Source: Mesorhizobium qingshengii
GTDB taxonomy: Bacteria > Pseudomonadota > Alphaproteobacteria > Rhizobiales > Rhizobiaceae
Reading direction: 5' to 3'
DNA: 64,000 bases
NCBI RefSeq assembly: GCF_900103325.1
Contig: NZ_FMXM01000005.1
Location: 62,001-126,000 of the forward strand
The notes below the pieces were generated by a model. It was given only the letters and a program-made list of their open reading frames with translations, had not been told where the DNA came from and did not search any database. The translations under genes and the position numbers were made by a program. Shown one piece after another: positions 57,415-64,000 of this stretch (position 1 is the stretch's first letter; each line of letters starts with the position of its first letter).

Positions 57415-59643
57415 ATGATGCGTCAGTATGAGCTTGTCGAGCGCGTCCAGCGCTACAAGCCTGACGTCAACGAGGCGTTGCTTAACAAGGCCTATGTCTA
57501 TGCCATGCAGAAGCATGGCCACCAGAAGCGCGCTTCCGGCGATCCCTATTTCTCGCATCCGCTCGAAGTCGCCGCGATCCTCACCGAAATGCACATGGAC
57601 GAGGCAACGATCGCGGTCGCCCTGCTGCACGACACCATCGAGGACACCACCGCGACACGGGCCGAGATCGACGAGCTGTTCGGGCCGGAAATGGGCAAGC
57701 TGGTCGAGGGTCTGACCAAGCTGAAGAAGCTCGACCTCGTGTCGAAGAAGGCCGAGCAGGCGGAAAACCTGCGCAAGCTTCTGCTGGCGATCTCCGAAGA
57801 CGTCCGCGTCCTTCTGGTCAAGCTCGCCGACCGCCTGCACAACATGCGCACCCTCGACCATATGCCGGAGGCCAAGCGCCTGCGTATCGCCGAGGAGACC
57901 ATGGACATCTATGCGCCGCTGGCCGGGCGCATGGGCATGCAAGGCATGCGCGAGGAGCTGGAGGAGATAGCCTTCCGTTATATCAACCCGGAAGCCTATC
58001 GCGCCGTCACAGCACGGCTCGCCGAGATATTCGAGCGCAACAAGGACGTGCTGACCGAAATCGAGAAGGCGCTCTCCGGCCTCTTCGAGAAACATGCGAT
58101 CAAAGCCAGCGTGAAGAGCCGGCAGAAGAAGCCGTGGTCGGTGTTCCGCAAGATGGAAGCCAAGGCGCTTTCCTTCGAGCAACTCTCCGACATCTTCGGC
58201 TTCCGCGTCGTCGTCGACACGCTCGAGGACTGCTACCGGGCGCTGGGCGCCATCCACACCACATGGTCGATGGTGCCGGGACGGTTCAAGGATTACATCT
58301 CGACGCCGAAGCAGAACGACTACCGCTCGATCCATACCACCATCGTCGGGCCGTCGCGCCAGCGCGTCGAGCTGCAGATCCGCACCCGCGAGATGAACAA
58401 GATCGCCGAATATGGCGTCGCCGCCCACTCGATCTACAAGGACACTGGCGGCAAGACCAACGGAACCGCGCATGCGATCTCGAAGGAGACCAACGCCTAT
58501 GCCTGGCTGCGGCGCACCATCGAGCAGCTTGCCGAAGGCGACAATCCCGAGGATTTCCTCGAAAACACAAAGCTGGAACTGTTCCAGGACCAGGTGTTCT
58601 GCTTCACGCCGAAAGGCATGCTGATCGCCTTGCCACGTGGTGCGACGCCCATCGATTTTGCCTATGCGGTGCATACCGATGTCGGCGACACCTGCGTCGG
58701 CGCCAAGGTCAACGGCCGCATCATGCCGCTGATGACGGAACTGAAGAACGGCGACGAGGTCGAGATCATCCGCTCCAAGGCGCAGGTGCCGCCGGCTGCG
58801 TGGGAATCGGTCGTCGTCACCGGCAAGGCGCGCTCGGCCATCCGCCGCGCCACCAAGAACGCCATCCGCAAGCAGTATTCGGGCCTCGGCATTCGCATCC
58901 TGGAACGCGCCTTCGAGCGGGCTGGCAAGACCTTTACCAAGGAGAGTCTCAAGCAGGTGCTGCACCGGCTGGCGCGCAAGGACATCGAGGACGTGCTGGC
59001 CTCGGTCGGCCGTGGCGAGCTTGCCTCCACCGATGTCATGAAGGCGGTGTTCCCCGACTACAAGGACGAGCGCGTCACCACGGCCGCGCCCAAGCAGCGC
59101 GAGGAGGGCTGGTCGAAGATCCGCAATGCCGCCGGCATGCTGTTCCAGATTCCGGGCCGCGCCGCGCGCAAGGACAAGGACCAGCCCAAGGACGGCGCCG
59201 TGCCGATCCGCGGCGTGCGCGGTGACCTGCCGGTGCGTTTCGCGCCGGAAGGGGCCGTGCCTGGCGACCGCATCGTCGGCATCGTTCAGCCGGGCACCGG
59301 CATCACCATCTATCCGATACAGTCGCCGGCGCTGCAGGCCTTCGACGACCAGCCCGAACGCTGGATCGATGTGCGCTGGGACATTGACGAGCGCACCAAG
59401 GAGCGCTTTCCGGCGCGCGTATCGGTTACCGCCATCAATGCGCCTGGTTCGCTCGCCGATATCGCCCAGGTCGTTGCGTCGAACGACGCCAACATCCATA
59501 CGCTGTCGATGGTGCGCACCGCGCCCGATTTCACCGAAATGCTGATCGATCTCGAAGTCTGGGATCTGAAGCACCTCAACCGGCTGCTGTCGCAGCTCAA
59601 GGACAATTCGAGTGTCAGTGATGCAAGGCGTGTGAATGGCTGA
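57415..59643 (+). CDS. rsh: Bifunctional (p)ppGpp synthetase/hydrolase (RelA/SpoT homologue)
   Basis: The 742-residue protein has an HD hydrolase domain (HPLEVAAILTEM, ALLHDTIEDTTA), a synthetase domain (about residues 240-360, with FRVVVDTLEDCYRALG and KQNDYRSIHTT), a TGS domain (about 395-455) and a C-terminal ACT domain (about 660-735). It makes and degrades the starvation alarmone. Both catalytic domains look intact. It follows rpoZ and precedes pyrE, the usual order in Rhizobiales. Confidence 0.96.
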   Translation: MMRQYELVERVQRYKPDVNEALLNKAYVYAMQKHGHQKRASGDPYFSHPLEVAAILTEMHMDEATIAVALLHDTIEDTTATRAEIDELFGPEMGKLVEGLTKLKKLDLVSKKAEQAENLRKLLLAISEDVRVLLVKLADRLHNMRTLDHMPEAKRLRIAEETMDIYAPLAGRMGMQGMREELEEIAFRYINPEAYRAVTARLAEIFERNKDVLTEIEKALSGLFEKHAIKASVKSRQKKPWSVFRKMEAKALSFEQLSDIFGFRVVVDTLEDCYRALGAIHTTWSMVPGRFKDYISTPKQNDYRSIHTTIVGPSRQRVELQIRTREMNKIAEYGVAAHSIYKDTGGKTNGTAHAISKETNAYAWLRRTIEQLAEGDNPEDFLENTKLELFQDQVFCFTPKGMLIALPRGATPIDFAYAVHTDVGDTCVGAKVNGRIMPLMTELKNGDEVEIIRSKAQVPPAAWESVVVTGKARSAIRRATKNAIRKQYSGLGIRILERAFERAGKTFTKESLKQVLHRLARKDIEDVLASVGRGELASTDVMKAVFPDYKDERVTTAAPKQREEGWSKIRNAAGMLFQIPGRAARKDKDQPKDGAVPIRGVRGDLPVRFAPEGAVPGDRIVGIVQPGTGITIYPIQSPALQAFDDQPERWIDVRWDIDERTKERFPARVSVTAINAPGSLADIAQVVASNDANIHTLSMVRTAPDFTEMLIDLEVWDLKHLNRLLSQLKDNSSVSDARRVNG

Positions 59644-59673
59644 CACGGCTGATCTATGTGGGGATAGGCGCAG

Positions 59674-60252
59674 ATGAATACCGATGAAGTGCTGGGCATT
59701 TTCCGTGAGGCGGGTGCTGTTCTGGAAGGGCATTTCATTTTGACCTCGGGCCTGAGAAGCCCGGTCTTCCTGCAGAAGGCGCGGGTGTTCATGCATGCCG
59801 ACAAGACCGAGCGGCTGTGCAAGGCGTTGGCCGAAAAGATCCGTGCGGCGGTGCCAGGCAAGATCGATTATGTCGTCGGTCCGGCGATCGGCGGGCTGAT
59901 CCCGGCCTACGAAACCTCGCGCCATCTCGGCGTGCCGGCGATCTGGGTCGAGCGGGAAGGGGGCGAGTTCCGCTTGCGCCGCTTCGAGATCGCCGCCGGT
60001 GCGCGCGTCGTCATCGTCGAGGACATCGTCACCACCGGCCTGTCGATCCGCGAAACCATCGAGTGCCTGCGCGAACTGGGCGCCGAGGTGGTGGCCGCTG
60101 CCTGCATCATCGACCGTTCGGCCGGCAAGACCCATGTCGGCGTGCCGCTGATCGCACTTGCCGAATATGAGGTTCCAGCCTACCCGGCCGATCGCCTGCC
60201 GCCGGAGCTTGCCGCCATACCGGCAACCAAGCCCGGCAGCCGCAACATCTGA
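59674..60252 (+). CDS. pyrE: Orotate phosphoribosyltransferase
   Basis: The 192-residue enzyme has the phosphoribosyl diphosphate-binding motif [14 protein letters not shown] and the N-terminal hood segment [20 protein letters not shown]. It converts orotate and PRPP to orotidine monophosphate in pyrimidine synthesis. Length is normal. It follows rsh by 30 bases and precedes a VOC protein gene, 13 bases downstream, with GAGGAGG before that start. Confidence 0.95.
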   Translation: MNTDEVLGIFREAGAVLEGHFILTSGLRSPVFLQKARVFMHADKTERLCKALAEKIRAAVPGKIDYVVGPAIGGLIPAYETSRHLGVPAIWVEREGGEFRLRRFEIAAGARVVIVEDIVTTGLSIRETIECLRELGAEVVAAACIIDRSAGKTHVGVPLIALAEYEVPAYPADRLPPELAAIPATKPGSRNI

Positions 60253-60265
60253 CGAGGAGGCCGAA

Positions 60266-60646
60266 ATGATCGCAGGCATCGATCATTTCGTGCTGACGGT
60301 CGCTTCGCTGGAAGTGACTTGCGCGTTTTATCAGCGTGTACTGGGCTTTGAACGCATCGATACGCCGGGCCGACCGACAGCGCTGGCCTTCGGCAATCAG
60401 AAGATCAATGTGCACGAGGTCGGCCGCATCTTCGAGCCGAAGGCGAAGTCGCCGACGCCCGGATCCGGTGATTTCTGCCTGATCACTGACCGGCCGCTGG
60501 GTGAGGTCCGTGCCCGTCTCGCGGCCAGCGGTGTGGTGGTCGAACTCGGTCCGGTCGAACGTGTTGGTGCGCGAGGGCTGATGATGTCGGTCTATTTCCG
60601 CGACCCGGACGGCAATCTGGTCGAGGTCAGCGAATACCAATCCTAA
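60266..60646 (+). CDS. VOC-family (glyoxalase/dioxygenase-fold) protein
   Basis: The 126-residue protein has a double beta-alpha-beta-beta-beta module: the IDHFVLTVASLEVTCAFYQR start with a metal His, KINVHEVGRIF with a second metal ligand, and the end YFRDPDGNLVEVSEY. The substrate is unknown; glyoxalase or resistance functions are possible. The ATG at 60266 is fixed by a strong GAGGAGG site. It is the last gene of the group that follows pyrE. Confidence 0.88.
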   Translation: MIAGIDHFVLTVASLEVTCAFYQRVLGFERIDTPGRPTALAFGNQKINVHEVGRIFEPKAKSPTPGSGDFCLITDRPLGEVRARLAASGVVVELGPVERVGARGLMMSVYFRDPDGNLVEVSEYQS

Positions 60647-60898
60647 CACCCAAGCATTCGTCTGCGACAATAAATCCAAGCGGCTTCTTAAATTCGCCGC
60701 GATTGTCCGGCGTTGGACGGGCGAACCTTACCAAAAATTATGGCCACGGGGCTGCTGTGCTGACGGCCTTCGGTTGTTGTTGGGGTTGCGCATGGCTATA
60801 TCAAGGTTGCGATTGCCATTGGGTGATCGTCAAACGCAAGATGTGGCTGTCGCGCCCGGCTGAAGTTGCCGGTGCGGGAGCCGTGGAACGGAAACAGA

Positions 60899-61498
60899 GT
60901 GCTTTTTCGACGTCGCAAGCCTGATGGTCTTTTCGAACGGGTGCGTACCTATCTGTGGCCGCGCCGCTCTTTTTCGCGCTCGCTTCAGTATTTCTCCAAG
61001 CGCATCTTGCGGCTGAAGGCCACTCCGCATGCGGTGGCGGCCGGTGTCGCCGCCGGCGTCTTCGCTTCGTTCTTTCCTGTCGGTTTCCACTTTGCCATCG
61101 CCGCCGTTGTGTGCTGGGTGATCGCCGGCAACCTGGTGGCAGCGGCACTCGGCGCGGTGTTCTTCGGCAATCCGCTGACCTTCCCGTTGCTATGGGGCGC
61201 TTCCTGGGAGACCGGCAAGCTCATCCTGCACGATCGCCTGCCGGTGCACGGCCCGCCGGCGCATCTGGGCGAGATGCTGCACAAGCTTTCCTTCGCGCAA
61301 TTGTGGAAGCCCGTGCTTGAGCCGATGCTGATTGGCGCGGTACCGCTCGGGTTGGTCTTCGGGCTCCTGTTCTATGGCATCACACGCTGGGGTATGAACG
61401 CTTTCCGCGAGCAGCGGCGCAAGCGCCTGGCCGAGCGGTCCGCCCGGCATGCGCAATCGTCTCATCCCGCCGAAAGCATCGGTACCACGGCACGATGA
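60899..61498 (+). CDS. DUF2062 inner-membrane protein
   Basis: The 199-residue protein has three to four hydrophobic helices (about residues 45-75, 75-100 and 145-170) and the DUF2062 segments [19 protein letters not shown] and [13 protein letters not shown]. The role of the family is unknown. I chose a GTG start at 60899 ([12 protein letters not shown]), which fits homologues I recall, over a TTG at 60866. The stop overlaps acpS (ATGATC). Confidence 0.82.
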   Translation: MLFRRRKPDGLFERVRTYLWPRRSFSRSLQYFSKRILRLKATPHAVAAGVAAGVFASFFPVGFHFAIAAVVCWVIAGNLVAAALGAVFFGNPLTFPLLWGASWETGKLILHDRLPVHGPPAHLGEMLHKLSFAQLWKPVLEPMLIGAVPLGLVFGLLFYGITRWGMNAFREQRRKRLAERSARHAQSSHPAESIGTTAR

Positions 61499-61908
61499 TC
61501 ATCGGCATCGGCAGCGACCTGATCGATATCAGACGCATCGAGAAGTCGCTTGAGCGCCACGGCCAGCGCTTCATCCAGAGAATCTACACTGAGGTCGAGC
61601 AGGCACGTTCGGAGGGGAGACGCGCCCGCGCGGCCTCTTACGCCAAGCGCTTCGCCGCCAAGGAGGCTTGCGCCAAGGCACTGGGCACCGGTCTCGCGCG
61701 GGGCGTGTTCTGGCGCGACATGGGTGTCATCAACCTGCCCAGCGGTGCGCCGACCATGGCGCTGACCGGCGGGGCCTTGGCGCGGCTGGACAAAATCCTG
61801 CCAAGCGGGTATCGGGCCGCAATCCACCTCACCATCACGGATGATTTCCCGCTCGCTCAAGCCTTTGTGATCATTGAGGCGTTGCCCGTCGAAGAAGCGC
61901 CACATTGA
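61495..61908 (+). CDS. acpS: Holo-[acyl-carrier-protein] synthase
   Basis: The 137-residue enzyme has the family motifs [17 protein letters not shown] and [16 protein letters not shown], with the catalytic metal ligands Asp and Glu. It transfers 4'-phosphopantetheine to acyl carrier protein for fatty acid synthesis. It overlaps the DUF2062 stop by four bases and precedes lepB, a conserved gene order in Rhizobiales. Confidence 0.95.
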   Translation: MIIGIGSDLIDIRRIEKSLERHGQRFIQRIYTEVEQARSEGRRARAASYAKRFAAKEACAKALGTGLARGVFWRDMGVINLPSGAPTMALTGGALARLDKILPSGYRAAIHLTITDDFPLAQAFVIIEALPVEEAPH

Positions 61909-61986
61909 TTGCATCTGACGACCGGCATTGACGTTGCCCAGCGCGCGCCGAGACTCTATACCATCCAACGCACAATCGAGGACGAC

Positions 61987-62736
61987 ATGAGCGTGGCTGA
62001 AAAATCCGAGAAGAAATCCGGCGGGCTTGGCGAAACCGTCAGCGTCATCGTCCAGGCGCTTTTGCTCGCCCTGGTCATCCGCACGCTGCTGTTCCAACCC
62101 TTTTCGATTCCGTCTGGATCGATGCGGCCGACGCTTCTGGAAGGCGACTATCTGTTCGTCACCAAGTGGTCCTACGGCTATTCGCGTTATTCGCTGCCTT
62201 TCGGCCCCGACATTTTCTCGGGCCGCATCTGGGGTTCCGCGCCGAAGCGCGGCGACGTGGTGGTGTTCAAATTCCCACCGGACCCTTCCGTTGATTACAT
62301 CAAGCGCGTGATCGGCCTGCCCGGCGACAAGATCCAGATGAAGGACGGCCAGCTGTTCATCAACGGGGTCGGCGTGCCGCGCGTGAAGGCCGGCCAGATC
62401 GACAATCCCGACATCACCGAGACGGATCGTCCCATCGACGTCTATCGCGAGACGCTGCCGAACGGTGTCAGCTACGACACGCTTGATTTGTCACCGGATT
62501 CGATCGGCGACAATACCCGCGAATTCGACGTGCCGCCCGGCCATTATTTCATGATGGGCGACAACAGGGACAATTCCAGTGATAGCCGGTTCACCGTCGG
62601 CTACGTTCCCGCGGAGAATCTGGTTGGCCGCGCCAATCTGATTTTCTTCTCGATCGCCGGCAAGGCAAGCCCGCTTGAAATCTGGAAATGGCCGTCCTTG
62701 ATGCGCGCTTCGCGCCTGTTCCATTTTGTAAATTAG
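61987..62736 (+). CDS. lepB: Signal peptidase I
   Basis: The 249-residue inner-membrane protease has one N-terminal helix (about residues 19-37), then the catalytic Ser of IPSGSMRPTL and Lys of DYIKRVIGLPGDK, and MGDNRDNSSDSR. It removes signal peptides after Sec export. The ATG at 61987 (MSVAEKSEKK) is preferred to the longer frame from 61909, which reads through the intergenic space. rnc starts three bases after the stop. Confidence 0.94.
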   Translation: MSVAEKSEKKSGGLGETVSVIVQALLLALVIRTLLFQPFSIPSGSMRPTLLEGDYLFVTKWSYGYSRYSLPFGPDIFSGRIWGSAPKRGDVVVFKFPPDPSVDYIKRVIGLPGDKIQMKDGQLFINGVGVPRVKAGQIDNPDITETDRPIDVYRETLPNGVSYDTLDLSPDSIGDNTREFDVPPGHYFMMGDNRDNSSDSRFTVGYVPAENLVGRANLIFFSIAGKASPLEIWKWPSLMRASRLFHFVN

Positions 62737-62738
62737 GG

Positions 62739-63488
62739 ATGGCAGCGGCAAAACGGCTTACCGCCGACGCGCTCGCCGAAGCGCTTGTGGAACGCACGGG
62801 CCACGCCTTTGCCGACCGCAAGCGCCTGCAGCGTGCATTGACCCATGCCAGTGCGCGCGGCGCCAATGCCGGCACCGACTATGAGCGCTTCGAGTTTCTT
62901 GGCGACCGGGTTCTCGGCCTGGTGGTCGCCGACATGCTGCTGGCCGCATTTCCGGATGCTGCGGAAGGTGAACTGTCGCTGCGGCTCAATGCGCTGGTCA
63001 ACGCCGAGGCGCTCGCGGAAATCGCCGAGGATATCGGCCTGCCGGATCTGATCCGCGCCGGATCGGACATGCGCGGGCTCGAGGGCCGCAAGCGTGTCAA
63101 TTTGCGCGCCGACGCGTTGGAATCGCTGATCGCGGTGCTTTATCTCGATGGCGGGCTGGAGGCGGCGCGCGCTTTCATCCATAAATACTGGCAGCCGCGC
63201 TCGCAGGCTTCGGGCGCCGCACGCCGCGATGCCAAGACCGAATTGCAGGAATGGGCGCACCAGGCGGCAAGTGCTGTCCCCGCCTACAGCATCGACAGCC
63301 GTGAGGGGCCGGATCACGATCCGCTCTTCACGATCAGCGTCCGGGTTGGTGCATTTCAGCCCGCGAGCGGCAGCGGTCGTTCAAAGCGCGAGGCCGAGCA
63401 GGCCGCCGCGGCAGCAATGCTCGTTCGCGAAGGCGTCTGGAACAACGTATCGGACGCGCGGCGCGTTAATGAAGGGAGCGCGGCATGA
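62739..63488 (+). CDS. rnc: Ribonuclease III
   Basis: The 249-residue enzyme has the RNase III signature ERFEFLGDRVLGLVVADML with catalytic Asp and Glu residues, and a C-terminal dsRNA-binding domain (about residues 165-235, including GSGRSKREAEQAAAAAML). It processes rRNA precursors and cuts double-stranded RNA. The ATG at 62739 is just after lepB and the earlier ATG at 62688 lies inside lepB. It overlaps era by four bases. Confidence 0.95.
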   Translation: MAAAKRLTADALAEALVERTGHAFADRKRLQRALTHASARGANAGTDYERFEFLGDRVLGLVVADMLLAAFPDAAEGELSLRLNALVNAEALAEIAEDIGLPDLIRAGSDMRGLEGRKRVNLRADALESLIAVLYLDGGLEAARAFIHKYWQPRSQASGAARRDAKTELQEWAHQAASAVPAYSIDSREGPDHDPLFTISVRVGAFQPASGSGRSKREAEQAAAAAMLVREGVWNNVSDARRVNEGSAA

Positions 63489-64000
63489 CCGCCACCGAAG
63501 AGACCTCTGCGGCACCAGAAGCCGCCGCCACGCACTCCGGCTTCGTCGCACTCATCGGCGCGCCCAATGCGGGCAAATCGACCCTGGTCAACCAGCTTGT
63601 CGGCGCCAAGGTGTCGATCGTTACCCACAAGGTGCAGACGACGCGCGCCATCGTGCGCGGCATCGCCACGCATGACAATGCACAGATCGTCTTTGTCGAC
63701 ACGCCTGGCATCTTCAAGCCCAAGCGGCGGCTTGATACGGCGATGGTGACCACCGCCTGGGGCGGCGCCAAGGATGCCGATATCGTGTTGCTGCTGATCG
63801 ACGCCGAGCGCGGCATCAGGGGCGACGCCGACGCCATCCTCGAAAGGCTGAAGGACGTTCGCCAGCCGATGGTGCTGATCCTCAACAAGGTCGATCGGGT
63901 CAAGCATGAGACGCTTCTGGCCTTGTCCGCGGCAGCGAACGAAAGGGTGCCGTTCAAGCGCACCTTCATGGTCTCCGCGCTGACCGGTTCCGGTTGCAAG
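63485..64000 (+). CDS. era: GTPase Era, N-terminal part (partial)
   Basis: The 172 visible residues run past the right edge. The G1 loop GAPNAGKST, the G3 motif VDTPGIF and the G4 motif NKVD show an Era-type GTPase; the C-terminal KH domain is not in the window. Era binds 16S rRNA during small-subunit assembly. It overlaps rnc (ATGA), the usual rnc-era pair. Confidence 0.95.
   Translation, partial: MTATEETSAAPEAAATHSGFVALIGAPNAGKSTLVNQLVGAKVSIVTHKVQTTRAIVRGIATHDNAQIVFVDTPGIFKPKRRLDTAMVTTAWGGAKDADIVLLLIDAERGIRGDADAILERLKDVRQPMVLILNKVDRVKHETLLALSAAANERVPFKRTFMVSALTGSGCK

Noticed and set aside
57388..60279. A 963-codon open frame on the minus strand
   Set aside because: It is antisense to rsh and pyrE, shows no domain-like motifs and is a composition artefact.
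60703..60924. A 73-codon frame between the VOC and DUF2062 genes
   Set aside because: Its Cys- and Trp-rich product has no family, and it overlaps the start of the DUF2062 gene.

Overview
The window is a GC-rich, densely coded chromosomal segment of an alphaproteobacterium in the Rhizobiales, most probably Mesorhizobium or a close relative. The basis is gene order that I know from rhizobia (feuQ-like kinase, cycHJKL/ccmIEFH, degP, a two-component pair, glnE, pleC, pepN; and rpoZ, rsh, pyrE, DUF2062, acpS, lepB, rnc, era), the Omp2b/RopA-type porins, and short interspersed palindromic repeats of the kind scattered through Mesorhizobium genomes. No database search was run; all names rest on motifs, lengths and context.

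Layout. 1-12.8 kb (+): the end of a FeuQ-like kinase, a small surface lipoprotein, cytochrome c maturation genes ccmI-ccmE-ccmF-ccmH, a DegP protease, an OmpR/EnvZ-type pair, glnE and an EF-hand protein. 12.9-18.1 kb (-): a PleC-like cell-cycle kinase and aminopeptidase N. 18.2-30.4 kb: a molybdopterin oxidase subunit with a DMT exporter, an XRE/MmyB regulator, an unusual uracil-DNA glycosylase, ETF-ubiquinone oxidoreductase, a DUF922 protease, an endonuclease/phosphatase-fold membrane protein, AMP nucleosidase and several small envelope proteins. 30.8-33.5 kb: a Sel1-like protein, a lone branched-chain amino acid binding protein and an AT-richer patch with a small membrane protein. 33.7-40.3 kb (-): a leucine-degradation cluster (TetR, ivd, mccB, macro-domain protein, secreted protein, mccA). 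40.4-44.9 kb: acylphosphatase, MarR-GNAT fusion, HisC-like aminotransferase, TPR-sulfotransferase. 45-49.7 kb: two divergent, partly near-identical porins around a tRNA-Ser(GCU), then a tyrosine recombinase. 49.8-56.5 kb: alpha/beta hydrolase, soluble lytic transglycosylase, dapA-smpB-GH25 muramidase, a family-5 uracil-DNA glycosylase and a NYN-domain protein. 56.9-64 kb (+): rpoZ, rsh, pyrE, VOC protein, DUF2062 protein, acpS, lepB, rnc and the start of era.

How the parts work together. Ivd and the two methylcrotonyl-CoA carboxylase subunits catalyse consecutive steps of leucine breakdown, and the ETF-QO at 24.3 kb is the route by which an acyl-CoA dehydrogenase such as Ivd delivers electrons to ubiquinone. 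The ccm genes attach heme to c-type cytochromes. DegP, the lytic transglycosylase, the GH25 muramidase, LepB and the porins all serve the envelope.

Most of the window is conserved housekeeping DNA and I see no complete novel defence or mobile system. The points most worth a second look are: a macro-domain ADP-ribose hydrolase gene placed between mccB and mccA; the 217-bp inverted near-identity of the two porin starts around a tRNA; a TetR reading frame that ends inside an interspersed repeat; a family-4-like uracil-DNA glycosylase that lacks two of the four iron-sulfur cysteines; and a molybdopterin subunit with no partner subunits beside it.
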